Part shown: in pieces, positions 32,905 to 41,005 of the stretch
Layout of the letters: every line of letters begins with the position of its first letter
How positions within the stretch are numbered: position 1 is the stretch's first letter
Assembly (NCBI GenBank): GCA_964540105.1
Contig: CAZILL010000003.1
Coordinates: forward strand, 1 to 64,000
Direction: 5' to 3'
From: DATKJY01 sp964540105
GTDB taxonomy: Bacteria; Zixibacteria; MSB-5A5; GN15; FEB-12
Length of the DNA: 64,000 nucleotides
Position numbers and translations under genes: made by a program
The notes under the pieces: generated by a model
Told to the model about the DNA's origin: nothing
Database searches by the model: none
Seen by the model: the letters and a program-made list of their open reading frames with translations, nothing else

Positions 32905-33750
32905 ATGTCGATCATCGTAACTATCAACCGTTTCGCTGATCTCTTTCTCGACACATTCCGACAGTCAGGACGGTGGCGGATTTGGCTCATTCTTGTCGCG
33001 TATGGTCTGATCATGTTTTCGGCTTTGTATGCTCACTACGACGCTCTTTCTCCCTTCTTCTATGGCATCATGGAGCTATGGACTTCGTTGATAAGCACAA
33101 AGGACCATGGCCGCTTCTTTCATTATCCCGGACATTATCTGTATCTGTCACAGTTTTTCGGTTGGGCAAAGCTGGTCATTGGAGTGCTCTTTGAAGGAAT
33201 ATTCCTTGGCACAGCGGCGCTCCTCTTTCGCAATTACTTTACCGCCTCGAAACCGATCTTGGGTCAGGCAATCCGCTCGCAGTTGAGCATGTGGGGGCAC
33301 TTCGTGCTGGCCTCGTGTATCGTCAATGGTCTGATCACCATCGCTGGCATCGCGATCCCTCAGCTGTTTTCTGGGTATCTAATCGGCTATGAACGTCGCC
33401 TGATGGCATTTCAGCTCGTTGTTATGCCGTGCATCTTTGCGGTGATCGTGGCCCTTTTCTATTCCGTTATTCCGATGATAGCGATCCACAGGGTCTCTTT
33501 TATTGGCGGGTTGAGACTATCGCTCCGCTCGTTTGCTGCCCGTCCCTTTACTCTGTTTTTCCTCGCGTCTCTCATTCTTGTCCTCCCGGTCGTATCTGGT
33601 TTCCTTGCCGACAAGGGAGACATAATTGTGGCCAAATTCCGACCCGAATTGATGTTCTGGATCCTTGTGTTCGGACTCATCGGCGACCTGATCTCGAATT
33701 TCCTTTGGATCGGCACAGCGACGCGCCTTACGGTCGACGAGAGACCGTAG
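32905..33750 (+). CDS. Polytopic membrane protein of unknown function
   Basis: I do not recognise this 281-residue protein. About six hydrophobic helices are visible (WRIWLILVAYGLIMFSALYA, WAKLVIGVLFEGIFLGTAAL, FVLASCIVNGLITIAGIAIP, VVMPCIFAVIVALFYSVIPM, LFFLASLILVLPVVSGF and FWILVFGLIGDLISNFLWIG). SFIGGLRLSLRSFAARPF between helices 4 and 5 resembles the cytoplasmic loop of DUF975/YciC-like envelope proteins. It ends a group starting with the PEGA and Fn3 genes, 14 nt after the latter. Confidence 0.7.
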   Translation: MSIIVTINRFADLFLDTFRQSGRWRIWLILVAYGLIMFSALYAHYDALSPFFYGIMELWTSLISTKDHGRFFHYPGHYLYLSQFFGWAKLVIGVLFEGIFLGTAALLFRNYFTASKPILGQAIRSQLSMWGHFVLASCIVNGLITIAGIAIPQLFSGYLIGYERRLMAFQLVVMPCIFAVIVALFYSVIPMIAIHRVSFIGGLRLSLRSFAARPFTLFFLASLILVLPVVSGFLADKGDIIVAKFRPELMFWILVFGLIGDLISNFLWIGTATRLTVDERP

Positions 33751-33942
33751 GTCCTCTGCCCGATCAGTTATCCCCGTAAGTCAGTCTTCCATCTAATAGT
33801 CCGTCCTGCAACGCCCTTCGGTTTACACGACCGCGTATGGGTTATGCCTGAGTTTTTGAGTGCTGAAGCGGTTTTTTCTGCTTCACAAATTTCCGATTCA
33901 ACCGATAATACTATAGAATTGACGAGGGCAAGAAATAGAGCA

Positions 33943-35373
33943 ATGAAGAACATATTATTGGTTGACGACGATCACGACGTTTCTCACTCACTGGCCAATC
34001 TCTTTGATGCCGACAAGTATCAATTCAATTTTCTCGAGGACGGCACCGAGGTTAGCCAGTATCTCCTACAGCATAACGACGTAGACCTCGTCATGCTTGA
34101 TGTCAACCTTCCGACGCTGTCCGGTCTGGAAGTACTCAAGCAAATCAAGCAGGTCAAGACCGGTTTGCCAGTGATCATGATCTCCGGCTTTGTTTCCACC
34201 GAGAACGCCATTGAAGCCATGCGTGAAGGGGCTTATGAGTACCTCACGAAACCGTTCGAGATCGACAAACTCATCAGCACCGTCAATAATGCCTGCGGGT
34301 ACAATCCATTGACACGCCAGACGGTTTATGTTGAACGCCCGGAGCAACCGATTGTCGGTGTCGACGAGATCATTGGGAAATCTCCCGAAATCGTAGAAAT
34401 CGCAAAGCTCATCGGGCAGGTCTCGAAGACCGACGCCGCCGTGCTGATCTTCGGAGAATCGGGCACGGGCAAGGAGTTGGTGGCGCGAGCGATTCATCGC
34501 AATTCGAAACGCAAGGGGAACGCGTTCTTGTCGGTGAACTGCGCCGCTCTTCCCGAGACCCTGCTTGAATCCGAGTTGTTTGGTCATGAAAAGGGAGCCT
34601 TCACCGGTGCGTATTATAAGCGGATAGGCAAGTTCGAGCAGGCTGACAACGGCACGCTGTTTCTCGATGAAATCGGCGATATGTCGATGTTGACGCAATC
34701 AAAACTGCTGCGAGTTCTCCAGGAGAAGCGCTTTGAACGGGTGGGCGGAAACGAGTCCATCAAGGTTGATGTCCGGATTATTGCAGCCACCAATAAGTCG
34801 CTCGTCCAGGCTATGAAGGACGGATCGTTCCGCGTCGATCTTTTCTATCGACTTAAGGTTGTATCAATCTTCATTCCGCCGGTGAGAGAACGCCGGGGCG
34901 ATATTCCTTTCCTTGTCGATCACTTCTGCGACAAGTTTGCCAAGCAATTGTCCACACCGTCCCGGGGCGTCTCGAAGAGGGCCATGCAGCTGCTCACCAA
35001 GGCTCAATGGCCGGGGAATGTTCGGGAGCTCGAGAACAACATCCACACCGCCATGGTCATGTCCAAGAACGAAACACTTCAACCCGAGGACTTCCCGAGT
35101 CTGGTCGAGGACGACACGAAGTCCGATGTTGATCTGAGCGTGCTCCAAAACGACTACGCCGACACCTTCAAGAAGATCATCGATCCCGTAATGTCCAAAT
35201 TGATCGCCAATTCTCCTGGGCAGATCTACCACTTCCTTGAATCTGCGCTCGAGCGAGCCGTCCTGTCAGCCTGCTTGAAGCACTTCGACGGTAATCAAGT
35301 GAAGACTTCGGAGACACTCGGCATCTCACGCAATACACTGCGTGACCGCATTGCCAAGTACGGACTCTATTAG
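33943..35373 (+). CDS. Sigma-54-dependent response regulator, NtrC family
   Basis: Three domains are clear. The receiver (residues 1-120) has the acidic pair VDDDHD and phospho-acceptor Asp 53 (VMLDVNLP), with TKPF for the conserved Lys. The AAA+ domain has Walker A GESGTGKE at about 172-179, GAFTGA at about 218-223 for sigma-54 contact, and LFLDEIGDM for Walker B. The C-terminal Fis-type HTH is QVKTSETLGISRNTLRDRI. The open frame extends 33 codons upstream, but MKNILLVDDDHD is the family start. No histidine kinase gene is adjacent. It is a candidate activator of the sigma-54-type promoters in this window. Confidence 0.93.
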   Translation: MKNILLVDDDHDVSHSLANLFDADKYQFNFLEDGTEVSQYLLQHNDVDLVMLDVNLPTLSGLEVLKQIKQVKTGLPVIMISGFVSTENAIEAMREGAYEYLTKPFEIDKLISTVNNACGYNPLTRQTVYVERPEQPIVGVDEIIGKSPEIVEIAKLIGQVSKTDAAVLIFGESGTGKELVARAIHRNSKRKGNAFLSVNCAALPETLLESELFGHEKGAFTGAYYKRIGKFEQADNGTLFLDEIGDMSMLTQSKLLRVLQEKRFERVGGNESIKVDVRIIAATNKSLVQAMKDGSFRVDLFYRLKVVSIFIPPVRERRGDIPFLVDHFCDKFAKQLSTPSRGVSKRAMQLLTKAQWPGNVRELENNIHTAMVMSKNETLQPEDFPSLVEDDTKSDVDLSVLQNDYADTFKKIIDPVMSKLIANSPGQIYHFLESALERAVLSACLKHFDGNQVKTSETLGISRNTLRDRIAKYGLY

Positions 35374-35531
35374 CCCCATCTCTCCGCTGAGTACAGCTCT
35401 TGGTGCTCCCCAGCTTCACCATTCATCGATGAGACGTTGTTAACCCAACATCGCTCCACCCAAATACCCGTGTGCAGGAATTCCCCCGAAAGGGATTTGC
35501 CCGCGTTGAGGAGGCGACTATATTCCCGTGC

Positions 35532-36647
35532 ATGCGAATCTGTCACTTCTCAGATAGCCACTTGGGGGCAGGGGAGAGCCATCCAAAGCGCGGAGCGAGC
35601 GGGCTGACGCTTCGTCAGGAAGATGTCATTTCGAGTTTCACAGAAGCCATTGACAAGATCATAGCGATCAGGCCCGAAGTCTGCGTTCACTCCGGAGACT
35701 TATTCCATGCTGTCCGCCCCCTCAACAGCATTATGGCCATAGCTGGAAGAGAACTGCACCGACTCGCCGAAACAGAAGGGATTCCAACCATTATCATCAC
35801 CGGAAATCATGATGCTCCCAAACAACCCCATGTAGGGGCGGCGATCGACGTATACAGGCAGATTAAGAACCTGACAGTCGTTGCCGGATCGACGATGCAG
35901 GAACTTGAGATACAAGGCACTTGCTTCCATTCGCTGCCGCACTGTTCGTCGGCAGAGACCCAGAGAGAAGAATTGGCCCGTTGCCGACCTGATCCGGACG
36001 CTCACTTCAGCGTGTTGATCATGCACGGGGTTGCGGCCGGGATGCCGGAATTCTCAATGGCCGATCTCGGGGAGTACGAGCTCCCGCTGGACGTGATGAA
36101 ACCGTATGATTACACAGCTCTCGGGCACTTCCACAACTATTGTCAGGTAGGTCCAAGAGCATACTACGCCGGTTCAACGGAGCGACTCTCGCAGGCGGAG
36201 CGGGATTCCCGGAAGGGATTCGTAACTGTAAACCTTGAGCCGTTTTCCGTCACATTTCACGAAGTCAGTACTCGAGCCATGATCGACGCTGAAGAGGTTG
36301 ACGGTTCGGGACTGCGGGGGGACCAATTGGTGAGACTGATACAAGAGCGACTCGACACGGTTGACAAAGGGAAGAGCATGGTCCGCATCAAGATCAGAGG
36401 GGTCACCCCTGAGACACTCAAGACTATTCCTGCGAACGCTATAAACCAGATCAAGCAGGAGGCGTTCCACGTTTCTCTTCTATTTGAGAAGGGGAGCAAA
36501 GACTCACGCGAGCAGCAGTTCGGGCGATCTGCGTTTGGCAGCCTGGATGCCGAGTTCGCGAACTTCTTGAGCACAGCCGAGACGGCCGAACTGGATAAAG
36601 CGCGGCTACTTCGAGATGCCGAGCGATATCTGAGGGCGGAAGAATAA
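35532..36647 (+). CDS. SbcD/Mre11-like metallophosphoesterase (DNA nuclease subunit)
   Basis: The N-terminal phosphoesterase domain has the metal motifs FSDSHLG (residues 5-11), SGDLFH, ITGNHDAP and GHFHNY, typical of SbcD/Mre11 nucleases that process DNA ends with SbcC/Rad50. A capping region follows with STERLSQAERDSRKGFV, also SbcD-like. The 371-residue length fits. No sbcC/rad50 gene is next to it: the next genes are a barrel protein and uppP. The start at 35532 follows the family N-terminus; GAGGAGG lies 17 nt upstream, so the exact start is uncertain. Confidence 0.85.
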   Translation: MRICHFSDSHLGAGESHPKRGASGLTLRQEDVISSFTEAIDKIIAIRPEVCVHSGDLFHAVRPLNSIMAIAGRELHRLAETEGIPTIIITGNHDAPKQPHVGAAIDVYRQIKNLTVVAGSTMQELEIQGTCFHSLPHCSSAETQREELARCRPDPDAHFSVLIMHGVAAGMPEFSMADLGEYELPLDVMKPYDYTALGHFHNYCQVGPRAYYAGSTERLSQAERDSRKGFVTVNLEPFSVTFHEVSTRAMIDAEEVDGSGLRGDQLVRLIQERLDTVDKGKSMVRIKIRGVTPETLKTIPANAINQIKQEAFHVSLLFEKGSKDSREQQFGRSAFGSLDAEFANFLSTAETAELDKARLLRDAERYLRAEE

Positions 36648-36723
36648 TCCCGTAATCCCTTTCCGTACAGCAAATTACGAAGCCATTCTGAGGCGGGAGT
36701 TCAGGATACTCCGGTCGTTTTTG

Positions 36724-36752
36724 TTGACACTTGTATAAGGGTCAAATAGGTT
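36724..36752 (+). promoter_or_regulatory. Possible sigma-70 promoter
   Basis: TTGACA at 36724-36729 is followed after 17 bp by TAGGTT, a weak -10. The ATG of the barrel gene is 27 nt further. The -35 is perfect but the -10 matches only at three positions. Confidence 0.35.
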
Positions 36753-36778
36753 TCTGCACGTTGAAGGAAGGCATCGCA

Positions 36779-37444
36779 ATGATAAGGACTCCGTACATGA
36801 AGAAAACAATAGCGTTATTACTCTTAATTGTGGCGATTGACTCTGGGATCTGTCTGGCGTGGCCCGTTGTCGGATCAGGCTTCGGCGCGCTCGGGACAGC
36901 GAGAGCGCTTGGCCAGGGGAAGACCAACCTGGGCCTCTCGGTAGGTCTCGCCGATGACCGATCCTTCAGCGGATACCTGACCTACGGTATGTCCAAATAC
37001 ATGGATGGGCGCTTCAAGCTCGGAATCCGAGACGACGGCGCTGCTCGATTTACCCTGGGGGCAGACTTCAAGTGGCAGTTCTGGACAGCAGGAGGTCGGC
37101 ACAACGAGCCCCTTGATATGGCTATTGGCGGGCTTTTGGAGTTCACGGATCATGGCCACGGATCAACAATTCATGTTGGCGGTCATCTGACTGGTTCTTA
37201 TCCGTTTCAGCTCGACGCCGGTGGGACGATCAGCCCCTACGGCCGATTCAATGTTCGCACAGAATCCCAGAGCTGGGACACCGGTTATGACTATATCGAT
37301 GGGCGTCGATCAAGAACTCATCTGCAGTTTGGGTTGAACGCAGGAGTGGCGTGGTCGGCCTCAAGCGTGATGGATCTCTACGGAGAGTTTCAGTTTGACG
37401 GCAATGATGGAGTGTTCTTTGGGATTGATTTCAACGTCATGTAG
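36779..37444 (+). CDS. Outer-membrane beta-barrel protein
   Basis: A signal peptide (MKKTIALLLLIVAIDSGICL after a short MIRTPY extension, cleavage near CLAW) is followed by alternating amphipathic strands such as KTNLGLSVGLADDRSFSGYL, RFTLGADFKWQFW and TISPYGRFNVRTE, and the protein ends DGVFFGIDFNVM. The pattern is that of a small OM barrel of about 200 residues. The family is not known to me. AAGGAAGG precedes the ATG at 36779. Confidence 0.7.
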   Translation: MIRTPYMKKTIALLLLIVAIDSGICLAWPVVGSGFGALGTARALGQGKTNLGLSVGLADDRSFSGYLTYGMSKYMDGRFKLGIRDDGAARFTLGADFKWQFWTAGGRHNEPLDMAIGGLLEFTDHGHGSTIHVGGHLTGSYPFQLDAGGTISPYGRFNVRTESQSWDTGYDYIDGRRSRTHLQFGLNAGVAWSASSVMDLYGEFQFDGNDGVFFGIDFNVM

Positions 37445-37495
37445 ATGCGGACAGTCTCAGGGTTGGAATTCAAAGTAACAGCCATCGTGTAACGA

Positions 37496-38269
37496 ATGAA
37501 CTATCTCGACGCTGCGCTTCTGGGGGCCATTCAGGGGCTTACTGAGTTTCTGCCGGTTTCGTCATCTGGACACTTGGTTCTTGCAGAGGCGATTCTACAG
37601 GTCAAGAAGTCGGGCGTGACCTTCGAGGTGCTCCTCCACGTCGGGACCCTATTCTCCGTCCTGGTGTATTTCCGCCGCCGGATCAGTTCGCTGTTTCTCT
37701 CTCTTTTTCGCACAGAAATGATCCAGGAGCGCGCCCTTGTCGGATACCTGATTGTAGCCAGCATACCCGCCGGCCTTGCCGGGTTTTTGCTCAAGGACTT
37801 TCTTGAACAGGCGTTTTCGGAACCATTCTACACGGCGATCAATCTGCTGATCACCGGTTTCATCCTCCTGCTTCCCCGGTTATTTCGTAAGGGCACCCGC
37901 CCGTTGGGGCTGACTCAGGCGTTCGTCATGGGTATAGGACAGGCGGTCGCAATTCTGCCCGGTATTTCGCGATCCGGAACTACGATCACGTCCGGTCTAG
38001 TTTCGGGCGTCAAACCTGAACAGGCCGCGGAATTCGCCTTTCTCATGTCCATTCCCGTGATCTGCGGGGCAGCTCTTCTTGACGCCCGAGGGATCATGTC
38101 GGTTGATACGACGCTTATGGGTCAGTACCTGGTCGCAATGCTTGTCTCCTTTCTCTCCGGCCTCCTTGCCGTCTATGCTGTCCTCTCTCTGATCAAGCGA
38201 GGCAAGTTCTCGTATTTTGCCCTCTATTGTTTTGTGGCTGGCGGCTTTGGTCTGTATCTTTTCTGGTAA
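37496..38269 (+). CDS. uppP: Undecaprenyl-diphosphatase
   Basis: UppP (BacA) dephosphorylates undecaprenyl diphosphate to recycle the lipid carrier for peptidoglycan and polysaccharide. The two signature motifs are QGLTEFLPVSSSGHLVLAE (residues 13-31) and LPGISRSGTTITSGL (near 157-171). About eight hydrophobic helices are present; length 257 is normal. The stop codon abuts the ATG of the GT9-GmhB fusion. Confidence 0.96.
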   Translation: MNYLDAALLGAIQGLTEFLPVSSSGHLVLAEAILQVKKSGVTFEVLLHVGTLFSVLVYFRRRISSLFLSLFRTEMIQERALVGYLIVASIPAGLAGFLLKDFLEQAFSEPFYTAINLLITGFILLLPRLFRKGTRPLGLTQAFVMGIGQAVAILPGISRSGTTITSGLVSGVKPEQAAEFAFLMSIPVICGAALLDARGIMSVDTTLMGQYLVAMLVSFLSGLLAVYAVLSLIKRGKFSYFALYCFVAGGFGLYLFW

Positions 38270-39853
38270 ATGCCGCAGAAAATCCTGATCGTCCGTTTGG
38301 GGTCACTCGGGGATGTTGTTCTGACCTCCGCCACCATCACCAATCTGAGATTGAGTTTCCCCGACTCCTACCTTGTATTCCTGACCAAAGAGCGATTTCT
38401 GCCGGTTGTTTCTATGATGAGTCCTGTCGATGAGATTCTCGCTCTTCCGCAGGATGCGACTTCTCTGGACTACTACAATCTCCTGGTCAGACTCGACGAC
38501 GGGTACTTTGACCTCGTAGTCGACCTTCACGGGAACTTCCGATCATGGTTGGCCCGCAAGTTGGTGACGGCAAACCTGAAGGTGACATATCCGAAGCATC
38601 GCCTCGAACGCTGGAAAATTGTCAAGCATAGCGGCAACCGGGCCCAGGTTCCGCACACGATTGACTCGTATAATTCAGCCCTTCTCGGGCTTGAGGGAGG
38701 AAAGGCGTTCTGTGCGCGCCCACTGCTTTTCCCTCCGGTCATGCATCAACGCGATGCTGATGTCATAGATGCTTCGAGGGCCACCATCGTGATCGCGCCG
38801 GGCGCAGCGCACGCCAACAAGCAATGGCCAGTCGAGCGATTCGCCGAAGTAGCAGTGGAGCTCTGTCGACGCTCCAACGCTCGGATCATCTGGACTGTCG
38901 AAAGCGAAGGAGTTGATCACACCGACCTCGACAAGAGGCTCCCCGAGGGACGATTCATCCAGCTAGCAGGTCAGCCGATTGACAGGCTGGCAGCAGTCAT
39001 AAGCAAGTCGAAGCTCGTCATTGCAAACGATTCGGGCGTTATGCACCTTGCTTCGGCGGTGGGGACCCCCACAATCGGTATCTTTGGACCGACCCATCCC
39101 TCACTGGGCTTCGCTCCGCGGGGGTTATTCGACAGAATAGTCGAAGTCGAGGAACCTTGCCGACCATGCTCGTTTCATGGGAAGACTCCCTGTTATCGCG
39201 AGCAGCGCTTCTGCCTGACCCGGATTGAGCCTGAGTTGATAGCCGAACACGCCCTTGATCTTCTTCAAACGAGCTCAACTCGCTCGCCAGCTCTGTTCGT
39301 CGATCGTGACGGGACAATCATCGAAGATCGTCACTACTTGTCGAACCCCTCTGACGTGCAGCTGCTGCCCCGGGCTGCGGACGGGCTCGCGGAAGCGCGA
39401 CGAAAAGGGTACAAGATCGTGATCGTGTCGAATCAGTCCGGAGTTGCACGCGGGTATTTTCCCTTAGAGGTAGTTCATCAGACACATCAACGGTTGAAAG
39501 ACCTGCTTGAGGCAAGAGGTGTTGTGCCCGACGGTATCTACTTCTGCCCTCACTTTGAAGGGGGGGGCAATCAGGAATTTGCGCTTCCCTGCAACTGTCG
39601 AAAACCAAAGGCAGGAATGGCTGAGCAAGCGGCGATCGACCTATCACTTGACCTTCGACGATCGGTGGTAATCGGTGACAAGGTGGACGACCTGTGCTTG
39701 GGTGCAGTCATTGGCGCCGTCTCGATCGGCGTCAGAACTGGTCACGGAGAGAAAGATGTACCTTCGCTTGCAGGATTCTGGCGATCACCGCGGGCAAGGC
39801 TTGCCGATGATCTCTATTCGGCCGTCCAACTGCTGCCGAAGTTGGAATCATGA
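38270..39853 (+). CDS. Fusion of GT9 heptosyltransferase and heptose-bisphosphate phosphatase GmhB
   Basis: Residues 1-335 are a GT9 glycosyltransferase (KILIVRLGSLGDVVLTSATI at the N-terminus, IVIAPGAAHANKQWP, LVIANDSGVMHLASAVGTPT, GIFGPTHPSLGFAPRG) like heptosyltransferases that add ADP-heptose to LPS core. Residues 340-527 are a HAD phosphatase of the GmhB type: LFVDRDGTIIEDRHYL with Asp 345 and 347, VSNQSGVARGYF, and the zinc loop CPH...CNC, then RKPKAGM and GDKVDDL. GmhB makes the substrate precursor of ADP-heptose. The two activities lie on one protein of 527 residues. It overlaps the next gene by 4 nt. Confidence 0.9.
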   Translation: MPQKILIVRLGSLGDVVLTSATITNLRLSFPDSYLVFLTKERFLPVVSMMSPVDEILALPQDATSLDYYNLLVRLDDGYFDLVVDLHGNFRSWLARKLVTANLKVTYPKHRLERWKIVKHSGNRAQVPHTIDSYNSALLGLEGGKAFCARPLLFPPVMHQRDADVIDASRATIVIAPGAAHANKQWPVERFAEVAVELCRRSNARIIWTVESEGVDHTDLDKRLPEGRFIQLAGQPIDRLAAVISKSKLVIANDSGVMHLASAVGTPTIGIFGPTHPSLGFAPRGLFDRIVEVEEPCRPCSFHGKTPCYREQRFCLTRIEPELIAEHALDLLQTSSTRSPALFVDRDGTIIEDRHYLSNPSDVQLLPRAADGLAEARRKGYKIVIVSNQSGVARGYFPLEVVHQTHQRLKDLLEARGVVPDGIYFCPHFEGGGNQEFALPCNCRKPKAGMAEQAAIDLSLDLRRSVVIGDKVDDLCLGAVIGAVSIGVRTGHGEKDVPSLAGFWRSPRARLADDLYSAVQLLPKLES

Positions 39854-40839
39854 TCAAAGACGCTGCTCATTTCGAGAGACATCGGGGCGGAGCGGTCACC
39901 TGTCTCCTCTGTCCCGCCGCCTGTTTGTTGCCGATTGGCAAGGCAGGGATTTGTCGGAGTCGGTCGAATCAGGCTGGAGCATTGGTTACGGACAATTATG
40001 GCGAGTCGGTGACTCTCGCTATCGACCCGATCGAGAAGAAACCGCTCTATCACTATCATCCGGGATCGTCAATCCTCTCGACCGGTCCTAACTGCTGCAA
40101 TCTCGGCTGTCTACATTGCCAGAACTGGGGCATCTCGCAACGGAAGACGGAGACCGTTTACTACTCTCCGGAGCGGCTTGTTGAAACGGCAGTTGAAAGT
40201 CGATCGCTGGGCGTGGCGTTTACTTACAGTGAACCCGTCGTCTGGTTTGAGTACATCATGGATGTTGCCCCCTTGTTGCGAGCAAGGGGTCTGAAGGTTG
40301 TTCTGGTGACCAACGGGTTCATCAACTGCGCTCCTCTCGATGAACTTCTGACCGTCACCGATGCCATGAATATCGATCTCAAGAGCATTAGCCCCGAATT
40401 CTACACCCGCATCTGCAAAGGGAAACTCGACCCGGTATTGGACACAATAGGGCGAGTAGCGGCTACGGACGTACATCTGGAGTTAACCAATCTGATCATC
40501 CCGGGTGAGAATGACTCGGACGACGATCTCCAGGGGGTGATTGACTTTGTGGCATCCGTGCGCAACACGATCCCGGTTCACTTCTCTGCCTTTCACCCCG
40601 ACTATCAACTTCAACGTCCGGTAACACCGCCGTCGACACTGCTGCGGGCCTTCCGTCTGGCCAACGTCAAATTGAAATTCGTTTATCTTGGCAATTCGTC
40701 GACCTCGGCTGGCCGTGATACGGTGTGTCCGTCATGCGGGGCAGTTCTAATCAGGAGAATCGGTTTCACCACATCAGTTGTCGGTCTCTCGAAAGACCAC
40801 TGTCGAGGCTGTGGCTATGAAACTGGCATACGGCTCTAG
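39850..40839 (+). CDS. amrS: AmmeMemoRadiSam radical SAM enzyme AmrS
   Basis: This 329-residue protein has an N-terminal Cys region (CLLCPAACLLP and GKAGICRSR) and the radical SAM cluster motif CNLGCLHCQNW, preceded by LYHYHPGSSILSTGPNCC. TYSEPVVWFEYIMD and NIDLKSISPEFYTRICKG follow. The C-terminus has a CPSC...CRGC zinc-like pair (VCPSCGAVLIRR, HCRGCGYET). This is the AmrS/PflA-related family of the AMMECR1-Memo-Radical SAM group; the substrate is unknown. No AMMECR1 or Memo gene is adjacent. It overlaps the GT9-GmhB gene by 4 nt. Confidence 0.9.
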   Translation: MIKDAAHFERHRGGAVTCLLCPAACLLPIGKAGICRSRSNQAGALVTDNYGESVTLAIDPIEKKPLYHYHPGSSILSTGPNCCNLGCLHCQNWGISQRKTETVYYSPERLVETAVESRSLGVAFTYSEPVVWFEYIMDVAPLLRARGLKVVLVTNGFINCAPLDELLTVTDAMNIDLKSISPEFYTRICKGKLDPVLDTIGRVAATDVHLELTNLIIPGENDSDDDLQGVIDFVASVRNTIPVHFSAFHPDYQLQRPVTPPSTLLRAFRLANVKLKFVYLGNSSTSAGRDTVCPSCGAVLIRRIGFTTSVVGLSKDHCRGCGYETGIRL

Positions 40840-41005
40840 TTGATATTTCCAGAGGTGAGTCCGATATTATGAGAACCGGAATCGCGAGTTCATTTGAACG
40901 AGCCATTGGCCAGAACGGACCACTCGCCCGTCTTGCATGGGTTATGGCACGTGTGACAGAGAACATGACGAGCGATTTGCTGCTCCTCTATTCGAATGGT
41001 CGGTA

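Noticed and set aside
40937..41005. N-terminal extension of the peptidase/barrel gene
   Set aside because: The extension would hide the signal peptide that starts at 41006 and is not followed by any conserved sequence.
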